From: an uncultured Caldilineaceae bacterium
Lineage (GTDB): Bacteria > Chloroflexota > Anaerolineae > Caldilineales > Caldilineaceae
DNA: 64,000 nucleotides
Assembly: GCA_951813625.1 (NCBI GenBank)
Contig: CATOTS010000011.1
Coordinates: 62,001 to 126,000, forward strand
Direction of reading: 5' to 3'
Shown one piece after another: positions 26,722-35,645 of this stretch; the stretch's first letter is position 1, and each line of letters opens with the position of its first letter. A model generated the notes under the pieces. It saw only the letters and a list, made by a program, of their open reading frames with translations. It did no database searches and had not been told where the DNA came from. The position numbers and the translations under genes were made by a program.

Positions 26722-26752
26722 CCACCGAAAGCTGGAAACCAGGAGCTAAGAG
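26722..26752. repeat. Degenerate 7-bp-period tract (AAGCTGG/GAGCTAA type)
   Basis: AAGCTGG, AAACCAG, GAGCTAA and GAGCTGG follow each other at a seven-base period, overlapping the 3' end of the cysNC gene. The unit belongs to the A-rich class also seen at 38180 and 47199. Confidence 0.55.
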
Positions 26753-28764
26753 CTGGCCACGATTCCCGCCTGCACCAGCTCGTCCAGAATCTGCTGCGCG
26801 ATCTCGTCCGCTGAGTACCGGTCGGTCTCCAGGACGAGGTCCGGCCGCGTCGGCTCCTCGTAGGGCGCCGAGACGCCGGTGAAATTCGGGATTTCGCCGC
26901 GCGCGGCGCGCGCGTACAACCCCTTAGGATCGCGCCCTTTGCAGACCTCGAGGTCGCACTTGACGTAGACCTCCCAGAACGGGCCTGTCGGCTCACCCAC
27001 CGCCCCCGCCCGGTCAGCTCCCTGCCCGCCTCGCTCCGGGTCGGACGCCGCCACAAGCGCCCGCGCCGCATCCCGATCGGCGATGTAGGGTGAAATGAAG
27101 GTGCACAGCACGATGTTGCCGTGCTCGTATGCCAGCTTCGCCACCTCCGCCACGCGGCGGATGTTCTCCTGGCGCGCCTCCGCACTGAAGCCCAGATCGC
27201 TGTTGAGGCCATGGCGCACGTTGTCGCCGTCGAGGGAAAAGGTGCGCACGCCCAGCCGGTAGAGCCGCTGCTCCAGCGCTTTGGCGATTGTCGACTTGCC
27301 CGAACCGGACAGACCGGTGAACCAGAGCACCGCCGCCGCGTGCCCGTTTATCTCCTCGCGCATCGGCCGCGTGACCGCGACCGGCTCCCAGACGACATCG
27401 GAGGAACGGGAAGCGGCAAGCGCAGGGCGGGACCTGCTCCTTTCGCGCGTTTGCACAATTTCGCTGACCCGCCGCGCCCGGTCGCGGATCATGCCGGCCG
27501 CGACCGTGTTGTTCGTGTGCGGGTCCATCAGGATAAAGCTGCCCGTGGCGCGGTTGATCTGATAGGCATCGAAAAATAGCGGCTCGGTCGTAACGATATG
27601 CGCACGGCCGATCTCGTTCAGCTGCAGCGTTTGCGCGTCCTGCCGGTGCATCGTGTCCACGTCGATGCGATAGTTCAACTCCTGGACGGAAGCGCGCACC
27701 CGCCGCGTCGAATGTTGCAGCCAGTACCAGTTGCCGGGCGTGAAGTGGGCAGCGAAGTCGCCGCCCGGCCCGTTCCCGCGACAGTTCATGGGCCCTTCAC
27801 TCATCCAACAGAGCGTTGCGTCGATCTGGTTGGATGAATGCGGAAGATTGCGCACCCGCACCAGCATGTCGCCGCGGCTGACATCGATCTCGTCCTCAAG
27901 CGTAACCACGATCGAGTCGCCGACCTGCGCGCGTTCATAGCTCTCTTCACCGCGATGGATGCCGGCCACGCGGCTGCGGATGCCGGTAGGCAGGGCCACC
28001 ACCTCTTCGCCGAGCGCGATGCGGCCGGAAACGATCTGCCCGGCGAAACCGCGAAAGTCGCGGCCATCGGCGTTGCTCGCCCTGATCACATACTGGATCG
28101 GCAGTCGGAAATCAACGATGTTGCGGCCGGCGCCGATGTTGACCGTCTCCAGATGGTGCAGCAGCGTTGTGCCGTTGTACCAGGGCATGTTGGCGCTCTG
28201 GCTGACGATGTTGTCGCCGTGCAGTGCAGAGATCGGAATGTAGACGACATCGCGCACGTTCAGCTTGGCGGCAAATGCGCGGTATTCGGCCACAATCTCG
28301 TGGAAGCGCGCCTCACTGTAGCCGACCAAATCCATCTTGTTGACGGCGACGACGATATGGGGGATCTGGAGCAGCGAGGCGATGAAACTGTGCCGCTTGG
28401 ACTGGGTCAGGACACCCTTGCGCGCATCCACCAGGATGATCGCCAGCTCCGCGGTTGACGCGCCGGTCACCATGTTGCGTGTGTACTGGATATGGCCCGG
28501 TGTGTCGGCGATGATGAACTTGCGCCTGGGCGTAGCCGTGTAGCGGTAGGCGACGTCGATCGTGATGCCCTGCTCCCGCTCGGCGCGCAGCCCGTCGGTC
28601 AGGAGCGCCAAATCGACCGTTGCATCGCCGCGCGCGGCGCTGGCCTGCTCAACCGCTTGCAGCTGGTCTTCAAAAATCGCTTTGGAGTCGTAGAGCAGCC
28701 GCCCGATCAGGGTCGATTTGCCGTCATCCACACTGCCGGCGGTCGAAAAACGTAAAAGGTCCAT
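26746..28764 (-). CDS. cysNC: Bifunctional sulfate adenylyltransferase large subunit / adenylylsulfate kinase (CysNC)
   Basis: Residues 1 to about 430 are the CysN GTPase with GSVDDGKST at residues 10-18, IADTPGH and VNKMDL. Residues from about 470 are APS kinase (CysC) with GLSGSGKSTIAKAL near 485, LDGDNVRHGLN and the FISPYI segment. The fusion makes APS from ATP and sulfate, with GTP, and then PAPS. It lies 88 nt after cysD. The kinase part has an extra acidic/glycine-rich loop (about AASDPERGGQGADRAG) before VKC. PAPS is used for sulfonation or sulfate assimilation; no reductase is in the window. Confidence 0.95.
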   Translation of the reverse strand: MDLLRFSTAGSVDDGKSTLIGRLLYDSKAIFEDQLQAVEQASAARGDATVDLALLTDGLRAEREQGITIDVAYRYTATPRRKFIIADTPGHIQYTRNMVTGASTAELAIILVDARKGVLTQSKRHSFIASLLQIPHIVVAVNKMDLVGYSEARFHEIVAEYRAFAAKLNVRDVVYIPISALHGDNIVSQSANMPWYNGTTLLHHLETVNIGAGRNIVDFRLPIQYVIRASNADGRDFRGFAGQIVSGRIALGEEVVALPTGIRSRVAGIHRGEESYERAQVGDSIVVTLEDEIDVSRGDMLVRVRNLPHSSNQIDATLCWMSEGPMNCRGNGPGGDFAAHFTPGNWYWLQHSTRRVRASVQELNYRIDVDTMHRQDAQTLQLNEIGRAHIVTTEPLFFDAYQINRATGSFILMDPHTNNTVAAGMIRDRARRVSEIVQTRERSRSRPALAASRSSDVVWEPVAVTRPMREEINGHAAAVLWFTGLSGSGKSTIAKALEQRLYRLGVRTFSLDGDNVRHGLNSDLGFSAEARQENIRRVAEVAKLAYEHGNIVLCTFISPYIADRDAARALVAASDPERGGQGADRAGAVGEPTGPFWEVYVKCDLEVCKGRDPKGLYARAARGEIPNFTGVSAPYEEPTRPDLVLETDRYSADEIAQQILDELVQAGIVASS

Positions 28765-28812
28765 GTCAATTCAACTGGCAATTGTTCGGTGGCTCATGCA
28801 GTTGCTTTCCAA

Positions 28813-28856
28813 TATCCACTGACTTCTATCCACTGACCACTATCCGCTGCTGTCAG
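28813..28856. repeat. Degenerate 7-bp-period tract (TATCCAC/TGACCAC type)
   Basis: TATCCAC-TGACTTC-TATCCAC-TGACCAC-TATCCGC follow at exactly seven bases in the 88-bp gap between cysD and cysNC. It is related to the tracts at 7086 and 12505, and here it sits inside an operon. Confidence 0.75.
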
Positions 28857-29845
28857 AAATACCCTAGCCGCTTTCTGTCCTCCATCGCGGCTTCGCTGCG
28901 GCGGTCGTCCGCGCGGTCACCGCGTTCGGTTATGCGCGCGGTCGCGACCTCCTCTATGATCGCGGCCAGGCTGCCGGCGGCGGAGAGCACCGCGCCGGTG
29001 CAGGTCATGTCGCCAATCGTGCGGAAGCGCACTTTCTCACAGCTTACCGTTTCGCCCGCCTGCGGGGTGACATGAATTCCGACCGCGAGCAGGACCCCGT
29101 CGCGGCGCACCACCTCCCGCTCATGGGCGAAATAGAGGCTGGGCAACTCGATACGTTGCTCGGCGATATACTGCCAGATATCGAGCTCGGTCCAGTTGCT
29201 GATTGGAAAGACGCGGAAATGCTCGTTGTCCAATTTACGCCCGTTGAAAAGGTTCCACAGCTCGGGCCGCTGGTTCTTGGGATTCCACTGGCCGAACGCG
29301 TCGCGGTGCGAGAAGAAGCGCTCCTTCGCTCTTGCCTTCTCCTCGTCGCGGCGGCCGCCGCCTATGGCTGCGTCAATCCGCAGCTCTGCCAGGGCATCCA
29401 ACAGCGTAACTGTCTGCAGTTTGTTGCGGCTGGGATTGAGACCCGGTTCCTCCTGAACGCGCCCGGCGTCGATTGAGTCCTGCACCGAGCGAACCAGCAG
29501 GCGGACACCCAACTCTTGAATAAGCTGATCGCGGAACAGCAAGGTTTCGGGGAAGTTGTGTCCCGTGTCGATGTGCAGCAGCGGAAAGGGAATCCGCCCC
29601 GGCGCGAACGCTTTGCTGGCCAGATGCGCGCAGACGATCGAGTCCTTGCCCCCGGAAAAGAGCATGCAGGGCCGCTCGAACTGGGCCGCCACCTCGCGCA
29701 GCACATAGATCGCCTCCGACTCGAGCTGACGCAGGTGTCCGACCAGGGGAGCAGGCAGCCCGTGCGCCGCGTCGTCACGCGCAGCATGCAATGGGCTCTC
29801 TTCGATATCCTGCACTGCTTCAGCTCCCAGCGTCACATCGTCCAT
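28853..29845 (-). CDS. cysD: Sulfate adenylyltransferase small subunit CysD
   Basis: The 330-residue protein is a PP-loop ATP pyrophosphatase with SGGKDS at residues 64-69. It has HIDTGHNFPETL and the family block GGGRRDEEKARAKERFFSHRDAFGQWNPKNQRPELWNL. It forms APS together with the CysN part encoded downstream. The extended N-terminus (about 35 residues) is acidic and not conserved. Confidence 0.96.
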   Translation of the reverse strand: MDDVTLGAEAVQDIEESPLHAARDDAAHGLPAPLVGHLRQLESEAIYVLREVAAQFERPCMLFSGGKDSIVCAHLASKAFAPGRIPFPLLHIDTGHNFPETLLFRDQLIQELGVRLLVRSVQDSIDAGRVQEEPGLNPSRNKLQTVTLLDALAELRIDAAIGGGRRDEEKARAKERFFSHRDAFGQWNPKNQRPELWNLFNGRKLDNEHFRVFPISNWTELDIWQYIAEQRIELPSLYFAHEREVVRRDGVLLAVGIHVTPQAGETVSCEKVRFRTIGDMTCTGAVLSAAGSLAAIIEEVATARITERGDRADDRRSEAAMEDRKRLGYF

Positions 29846-30181
29846 TGCCTACCCTCGCTTCGAGTGCGCGGCGGTTGGCCACAGCCCTTGCAAAGTCTTC
29901 ATACTACGACGTTACGGCCTTTTCAGCCAAACTTGCCGATATATCAGGCGGGCCGCTGCACGTCCCGCTTAGAGGAACCGCGGCGACGAACTCCCCTTGG
30001 ATTATTCTACCTCTACAATTGGTTGTCCCTTGATTCCACGGTTACAATGTGGAAATCCGTTGCAGACCGAATGCCTTGCCGCTTCTGTTTGCCGCTTGTG
30101 TTTATGGACAAACGCCGCGCCCGCGCGCTTACCCGTCAACGTAGAGGGAGTGCCGGACACCTGTACTCGATCGGAGATCCC
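29846..30181. promoter_or_regulatory. Divergent promoter region between cysD and the double-DsbA lipoprotein
   Basis: This 336-bp region holds no gene. On the minus strand, TTGGCT (29925-29930) and TAGTAT (29901-29906), separated by 18 bp, are a plausible promoter for cysD. On the plus strand, TTGGTT (30019-30024) and TACAAT (30043-30048), also 18 bp apart, would start the lipoprotein transcript near 30055 and leave a leader of about 125 nt. Confidence 0.5.
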
Positions 30182-31678
30182 ATGAATTCGCATAACAGAC
30201 GTTCGCGCCGCAAGAAGGAGGGGAACGAAAGGGGAGGGATGCCCCTAGTGGTCCTCCCGTTCCTCGCAGCCGTCCTTCTACTCGTCGCCGCCTGCACCGC
30301 CGACGGCTACATTGTCAGCCCGCCCGTTGCCGACTCCGGCGTTGCCGACTCCGGCGTTGCCGACTCCGGCGCTGTCGACTCCGGCGTTGCCGACCCCTGG
30401 CAGCAGCCCAACATGCACAGAGGCGTCTCCGTCGGCCTTACCGAAGAGGGCTATCCCTTCCGCGGCGACCCTAACGCTCCCGTCACCGTCTACGAGTACA
30501 GCGACTACGAGTGCCCCTTCTGCGCCCGTCACGTCATCCAGACCGAGCCGGCGCTCCTGGCCGCATTCGGAGAGAGCGGCGCGGTGAAATTTGTCTTCCG
30601 CGATATGCCCCTCTCCTCGCTCCATGCCAACGCGCTGTCCGCGTCCATCGCCGCCAACTGTGTCGCCGAACAGGATGTCGTCCTGTTTTGGCAGATGCAC
30701 GACAGGCTCTTCCGCACGCAGAAGGAGTGGGCGCCGCTCGAAGAGGCTCTGTCCTACTTCGCCGGGCTGGCGCAGGAGCTGGGCGTGGACCCCACGCAAT
30801 ACGGCTCCTGCATGGCCAATAGCGGGCCCCTGGTGGAAAAGGTAAATGCAAGCCTGGAGGAAGCCAGGTCCTTTGGCTTCACCGGCACGCCCAGCTTCCG
30901 CTTCGTCTATGAAGAGACCGGCGAAGCCTTCAGCCTCACCGGCGCACAGCCTTACGACACCTTCTCCAACTGGATCGAAACGATCGCGCTCGGGGGCTCG
31001 CCGCAGGGCGCTGCGCAGGCGCCGCAGCAAGACCAGACGCAGGGCGAAGGACAGCTGCCCTTCTGGGCCACCGCTGCAGGCCTGCTCCCCGACCCGGACC
31101 GGCCCGGCTTCACCCTCGCAGGCGACATATACAAGGGCAGCAGCGACGCCCCGATCGTCGTCGTCGAGTTCAGCGACTTCCAGTGCCCCTACTGCAGCCG
31201 CCACACGCTGACAACGCAGCCGGTCCTGGATGAGGAGTTCGTAAATACGGGGCAGGTGATGTGGGTGTTCAAGCATTTCCCGATCGAGAACATCCATCCC
31301 TTTGCCGTCTCGGCGGCGATTGCCGCGGAGTGCGCAGCGCGGCAGGAGGCGTTCTGGCAGTTTCACCACCGCCTTTTCGTCGAGATGTCGGACTGGTCCC
31401 GCCCGGACAACAGGGGCTACTTCATGGCCTTGGCCGCCGAATACGAACTGGACATTGACGCTTTTGAGAGCTGTCTGGCCCAGGATGAATCCGCCCTTGC
31501 AGTACAGAGCGATCTGCAGGATGGCATGCCTTTCGTGCGCGGCACGCCCACCTTCGTCGTTCTCTACGGCGGCGAGGGCCGGCTGATTCCCGGCGCTCTG
31601 CCTGCCGACCAGTTCGTCGGCGCGCTTTCCGAAGCGCTCGCAGCGGTTGGCGTCGAAAGCGACCCTGGCAGCGAATAA
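30182..31678 (+). CDS. Lipoprotein with two tandem DsbA-like thioredoxin domains
   Basis: The 498-residue protein has a signal helix ending in VAAC, which would be lipidated at Cys38 or so. A VADSG repeat and two DsbA/DSBA-like domains follow. Domain 1 has VYEYSDYECPFCARH (CxxC near residue 109) and FTGTPSFRFV; domain 2 has VVEFSDFQCPYCSRH (CxxC near 335) and VRGTPTFVVLY with the cis-Pro. Both domains keep CPxC and should be redox-active outside the cell. GGAG lies 5 nt before the ATG at 30182. An open frame extends upstream to 29516 but runs through the promoter region and the 5' part of cysD, so it is not the start. Confidence 0.88.
   Translation: MNSHNRRSRRKKEGNERGGMPLVVLPFLAAVLLLVAACTADGYIVSPPVADSGVADSGVADSGAVDSGVADPWQQPNMHRGVSVGLTEEGYPFRGDPNAPVTVYEYSDYECPFCARHVIQTEPALLAAFGESGAVKFVFRDMPLSSLHANALSASIAANCVAEQDVVLFWQMHDRLFRTQKEWAPLEEALSYFAGLAQELGVDPTQYGSCMANSGPLVEKVNASLEEARSFGFTGTPSFRFVYEETGEAFSLTGAQPYDTFSNWIETIALGGSPQGAAQAPQQDQTQGEGQLPFWATAAGLLPDPDRPGFTLAGDIYKGSSDAPIVVVEFSDFQCPYCSRHTLTTQPVLDEEFVNTGQVMWVFKHFPIENIHPFAVSAAIAAECAARQEAFWQFHHRLFVEMSDWSRPDNRGYFMALAAEYELDIDAFESCLAQDESALAVQSDLQDGMPFVRGTPTFVVLYGGEGRLIPGALPADQFVGALSEALAAVGVESDPGSE
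30326..30400 (+). repeat. 15-bp tandem repeat encoding VADSG
   Basis: There are five copies of GTTGCCGACTCCGGC or a one- to two-base variant, just after the lipobox of the double-DsbA lipoprotein. It forms a flexible acidic spacer between the lipid anchor and the first domain. Copy number may vary between strains. Confidence 0.9.
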
Positions 31679-31698
31679 AACGGCAACGTGACGTGAAG

Positions 31699-31741
31699 AG
31701 CGGCGGGTGGACAGTCCAACAGCGGTTCACCCGCCGCTTTC
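31699..31741 (+). terminator. Intrinsic-type terminator after the DsbA lipoprotein
   Basis: AGCGGCGGGTG (31699-31709) pairs exactly with CACCCGCCGCT (31728-31738) around an 18-base loop, followed by a short T-rich TTTCGCTC run. It begins 20 nt after the stop codon. Confidence 0.75.
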
Positions 31742-31970
31742 GCTCATTGGCTGAAGTTCGTGATTCATTGGCGGATCGTAGGCAAATCGCCCAAAATCGG
31801 TTCCGCTTTTTCTGCGCGTTGTCGACATTCGAAGAGACTGTCAGGCCGCGGCCACCACGCCACTCCGTGCCCACATCTCCAGTGTATCCCCCTGCCGTTC
31901 GTCCCCGTCTTGAGGCCCGATTTGGAACGCCTTCCCAGTCCGACCAGGGCCTTTTGTTCGCATTCTGCGC

Positions 31971-31976
31971 TATGAT
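31971..31976 (+). promoter_or_regulatory. Putative -10 box of the VWA/tubulin operon
   Basis: TATGAT lies in the gap between the terminator and the VWA gene. Transcription would begin near 31983, leaving a leader of about 108 nt if translation starts at 32091. No strong -35 is evident. Confidence 0.4.
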
Positions 31977-32090
31977 AAAATCCAAATGGATACCAGCGCA
32001 GCCAATGCGCGCGCATTTCGCTCACAGCAGGTCTGTCCCCATGAACGGGGATGCCGCCCTCGTTGTCGAAGCGGGGGAAACGCGGAGCCG

Positions 32091-35000
32091 ATGCGCGCGC
32101 ACGTTTCTCTATTGGACCGGGAACCTTCAGGGGGTGTGGAGGCGTTCTCTCTCCGGGAAACCACTGTCGCTTTCTCCCCCGAACAGGAGCGCCGTCTGCC
32201 CGAAAAAGCTCTTCACCGGCTTTACGCCGTGTTTGCATCTCTTCTATCCGGCTGTCTCCTCCTGTCGATGACGGGACGTTTCGTCGCGCCAGTACACGCC
32301 CTGACCCAAACCAGCGCCCCAAAAGCACAGCTCACAATCGGCAATGCGCAGCCGGCCGCCGCCGACCCGATCGACGTAATCGTCATCCTCGATGACTCCG
32401 GCAGCATGGCCACCTGTTGGCCCTGGGAAGCAGGGACGCCGCCCACCTCTCCCCCCTGCGAAGGCTACAGCAGCAACGCGCCCAGCGATCCGAACGAGCT
32501 CCGCTATAGCGCGGCGCGGCTATTGGTACATCTGGCCGACAGCGCCGACCGCATTGCGGTTCTCCGCTTTGACAGCACGGCGGAGGGCGTCGGCGCGCTG
32601 AGCCTCCTGCAGCAGATGGGCAGCGCGGAAAACCGCCGCCGGCTTGCCGCGACGCTGCAGGCGCCCGAGGACTATGTCGAACGCGGCTACACGCGTATGG
32701 ATTTGGGCCTGCGCGAGGCGCTGCAGCTGCTCGAAACACACAGCGACCCCAGCCGCAGCCAGTATGTGCTCCTGCTGACCGATGGCGAACCGACCGCGCC
32801 GCTGCACGTGCCGGGCCAACGTCCCGTCATTGCCAATCTGCTGGCACAGATCGAGGACGCGGGCGCGCTCCTCTACCCTGTGATCCTTTGCAATCCCGAT
32901 GCCGGCTGCGCAGGCGATTTCCTCAAAAGCCACTCCGCCCTGGCACGCGAGGCCAAGAGTTCGCAGGACCTCCTGCTCATCTTCAGCGAGATTTTCGCCG
33001 AAATGAAGTCGGACCGTTCGCTCGTCACCCGGCGCAACGTGGCCGGTGACCTGACGATTTCGATTCGCAACGGACATGGCACGGGCAGCATCGCCTTCGT
33101 CAGCCCGCACTCGGCGATCACGGCAGTGCAAAGAGATGGCGCGCCAGTCCAGACGCAGAGCCTTCTCGATGATGGCAATATCGACCTGAACGTCGCGGTT
33201 GCGCCGCTGCCAGCCGGGGAATGGGTCGCCGAAACAAACGACCTCAGCACCTTTGCCGTCGTCCAGGCGGACAGCTACCCCGAACTGGTCTTCCCGCCGC
33301 CGAGCGTCCAGGGCAACGCTGCCTCGACACGCTACTATCCTGCCGGCGGTTCGCCGCTCATCGTTGCGGCCGGGGCCGGCCCCGCCGCCGACGAACCGCT
33401 GCTTCTCGACGGAACAACGCCGATCCCCGACCTCGGCCAGGACCCAATCAGCGGGAGGAAGATCGCCGCCCAGCAGCTTGCCGGCAGCCCGGATGAGTTG
33501 ACCATACAGTTGGGGGAGGACAGGCACCCGCTGCAGTTGCGCCGCACCTTCCGGCTGCAGGCCCGCGACGACCTGCCCAAGGCTCAGGTCCTCTCGCCTT
33601 CAGCCACCAATTCCGGCATCCGCGACGACGGAAGCCTGCTCCTGCAGATCGGCTTTGCCGCCGGCGTTGAGGCGCAAGATATGCAGGCCGCGGTCTATGT
33701 GTACGACGTCACCGGCGGAGGCAGCCAAACCGTCTACCGCACAGGGCTCAGCTGCCACAGTCCGGCTGCCGGCCGCAGCCCTCTCTGCTCCGACGACGGC
33801 TTTACGCCGCAGGACGGGCATGACTACGAGGCGCTCTTCCTCATGACCGCAGTGGTTGACGGGATCCGTTTCGGCGACTTCGCACGCACGCCGCTGGAAG
33901 TCGAGCCGGCGATCTATGTGCGCGGCCTGCCGACCGACATCGACCTGGCGAAAATGCCGCTCGGGGGCTGGCCCCTGACCGTGCAGGCCAGCACGGTTGA
34001 GGAGATCGGAACGCTTGAGGCCTCGTTGATCCTGCGCCGCTCCGATACGAGCGAAATCGTGCGCGAAACATCACTCAACTTTTCCATCGAAGTGCCGGAA
34101 CAGGGCAGCCAGGCAGCCCTGCTGCGCGTGGAGGGCCTGGAACTACTCCGCCCCGGCGCATACGAAGGCCAGCTGAATCTTTCCGCTTTCAACCCGGCCG
34201 GCCTGCCGATGGAGGTGAAGGTCCGGCCCGCGCCCTCGCTGCCGGTGGCGCTGAACATCCCGCGCTCCGAAGCGCGTATTCAGGTGCAGGAGGCCGACTT
34301 CGGCGAACTGCTCTTCGATACGTCGCCGAATTTCCGGCTGGACGAGGAGATCATGCTTCCCGTCGCCTACAACTCGGACACGCCCTTCCGGCTGACAGTC
34401 GAACTGACCGAAAGCAGTTGCAGCGGCCTGACCGCCACCGCCGGCGATCTGCTGCCCGCCGCGCCGGCAAACAGTGATGGCGCCGCCGAAGCCAGCGGCT
34501 CAGTCGGCTGGCAACAGGCCATCATGACCGTCTGGGCGCTTCCGATCCGGCTGCAGAGTCAGACGCCGATGACGCCAGGCAGCTGCCACGGCGTCCTCAG
34601 CCTGTCCGGCCCCGGCCAGGACTTCGACGTTCTTTCGGATACGATTCCCTTCCGTCTGCAGATTCGCGACGTGGAGTGGAGCCTCGCCGGCGCGCTCGAT
34701 TTCGGCAACCTGGGGCGGGCGGGCGAAAGAGCGACCGAGACGCTGCTCCTGCGCTTTGACGGCAAAACGCCTTTCGTCGTGCAGGTGGTCGGGGTCGCGG
34801 CATCAGGCGAAACCGGCGACGGCGTGATGACGCTGGACGAACAGTACCTCGAGGCCCCGCCGGTCGAAGTGAGCGGACTGCCCGATGACGAAGGGTTCTT
34901 CGAAGTTCCCGTAACGCTGGTTGCGCGCAATGCCCTCCCCAAGGATGCCCTGCGCGGCTCCTTCTACAGCGGAGAGCTGGTCCTGAGCATCGCCGGCCTG

Positions 35001-35525
35001 GTCGGTGAAACGCGGGCGGTCGACATCAGTTTCCGCAGCCCGACCCTCTACCAACGTTATGTCGAGTGGTGGCTGCGCCCGTTCTACACCTTCCCGCTCG
35101 TTCTGTGCAGCGGGCCGCTGATTCTGCTGGGACTGATCATCGTGGTGGCGCGCGCCAGAAGTCGCGGGTACAATGTGGATGACGACGAACCGATCACCCT
35201 GCCCGGACAGGAAACTCCTCTGACTCCACAACCGGAAGCCGCATTTGCCGCGTCGGATTTCGACGGATTGCAAAGGCAGATGGGCGGGGCAAGTCCTCCG
35301 ATGGCTGGAAGCCCGGTAGGCGCCGCCGGCGGCGCGCCCGCGTTTGAAAACTTCGCAGACGCGGCCGGCGCGGGCACACACAAGGCCGGCTGGGACTCAA
35401 CCTGGGAACAGGTGAGTTGGGATTCGGACCCGTCCACACGGGAGGGGTCCGGTGACTTCGACCCGCCCGACAATGCCTGGGGCAGCTCGCCTTCCGGCGC
35501 GGGCGGCGCCGACCCTTGGGCGTAG
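32091..35525 (+). CDS. Giant surface protein with a von Willebrand A domain and a C-terminal membrane anchor
   Basis: The protein is about 1144 residues. A signal/membrane helix (LLSGCLLLSMTG region) is followed by a VWA domain with the MIDAS motif DDSGSM, a Thr in the second loop and LLLTDGEPTAP. A long b-rich exterior of about 700 residues and one transmembrane helix (PLVLCSGPLILLGLIIVVA) follow. A 120-residue cytoplasmic tail, rich in Gly/Pro/Asp/Trp, ends it. I prefer ATG 32091 because GGAG precedes it. The frame extends to ATG 31986, but no ribosome site is seen there and the extra 35 residues look non-coding. The next gene encodes a tubulin-like protein, matching the VWA/FtsZ-like pairing known from membrane-remodelling gene neighbourhoods. 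Confidence 0.85.
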   Translation: MRAHVSLLDREPSGGVEAFSLRETTVAFSPEQERRLPEKALHRLYAVFASLLSGCLLLSMTGRFVAPVHALTQTSAPKAQLTIGNAQPAAADPIDVIVILDDSGSMATCWPWEAGTPPTSPPCEGYSSNAPSDPNELRYSAARLLVHLADSADRIAVLRFDSTAEGVGALSLLQQMGSAENRRRLAATLQAPEDYVERGYTRMDLGLREALQLLETHSDPSRSQYVLLLTDGEPTAPLHVPGQRPVIANLLAQIEDAGALLYPVILCNPDAGCAGDFLKSHSALAREAKSSQDLLLIFSEIFAEMKSDRSLVTRRNVAGDLTISIRNGHGTGSIAFVSPHSAITAVQRDGAPVQTQSLLDDGNIDLNVAVAPLPAGEWVAETNDLSTFAVVQADSYPELVFPPPSVQGNAASTRYYPAGGSPLIVAAGAGPAADEPLLLDGTTPIPDLGQDPISGRKIAAQQLAGSPDELTIQLGEDRHPLQLRRTFRLQARDDLPKAQVLSPSATNSGIRDDGSLLLQIGFAAGVEAQDMQAAVYVYDVTGGGSQTVYRTGLSCHSPAAGRSPLCSDDGFTPQDGHDYEALFLMTAVVDGIRFGDFARTPLEVEPAIYVRGLPTDIDLAKMPLGGWPLTVQASTVEEIGTLEASLILRRSDTSEIVRETSLNFSIEVPEQGSQAALLRVEGLELLRPGAYEGQLNLSAFNPAGLPMEVKVRPAPSLPVALNIPRSEARIQVQEADFGELLFDTSPNFRLDEEIMLPVAYNSDTPFRLTVELTESSCSGLTATAGDLLPAAPANSDGAAEASGSVGWQQAIMTVWALPIRLQSQTPMTPGSCHGVLSLSGPGQDFDVLSDTIPFRLQIRDVEWSLAGALDFGNLGRAGERATETLLLRFDGKTPFVVQVVGVAASGETGDGVMTLDEQYLEAPPVEVSGLPDDEGFFEVPVTLVARNALPKDALRGSFYSGELVLSIAGLVGETRAVDISFRSPTLYQRYVEWWLRPFYTFPLVLCSGPLILLGLIIVVARARSRGYNVDDDEPITLPGQETPLTPQPEAAFAASDFDGLQRQMGGASPPMAGSPVGAAGGAPAFENFADAAGAGTHKAGWDSTWEQVSWDSDPSTREGSGDFDPPDNAWGSSPSGAGGADPWA

Positions 35526-35645
35526 ACGACGGAAAGCTGCCTGGTCTTCAGCCTTTGTCTGCTGGTCTTCAGTTCACGCCTGCAGTCGAGCGCAGACAAG
35601 AGAAGCTAAGAGTTCAATACGAAGAGCGATTGAGAGAAACCTGAT

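Noticed and set aside
29516-30181. N-terminal extension of the double-DsbA lipoprotein
   Set aside because: The upstream frame runs antisense through cysD and over the divergent promoters. A signal peptide and a ribosome site fit ATG 30182.
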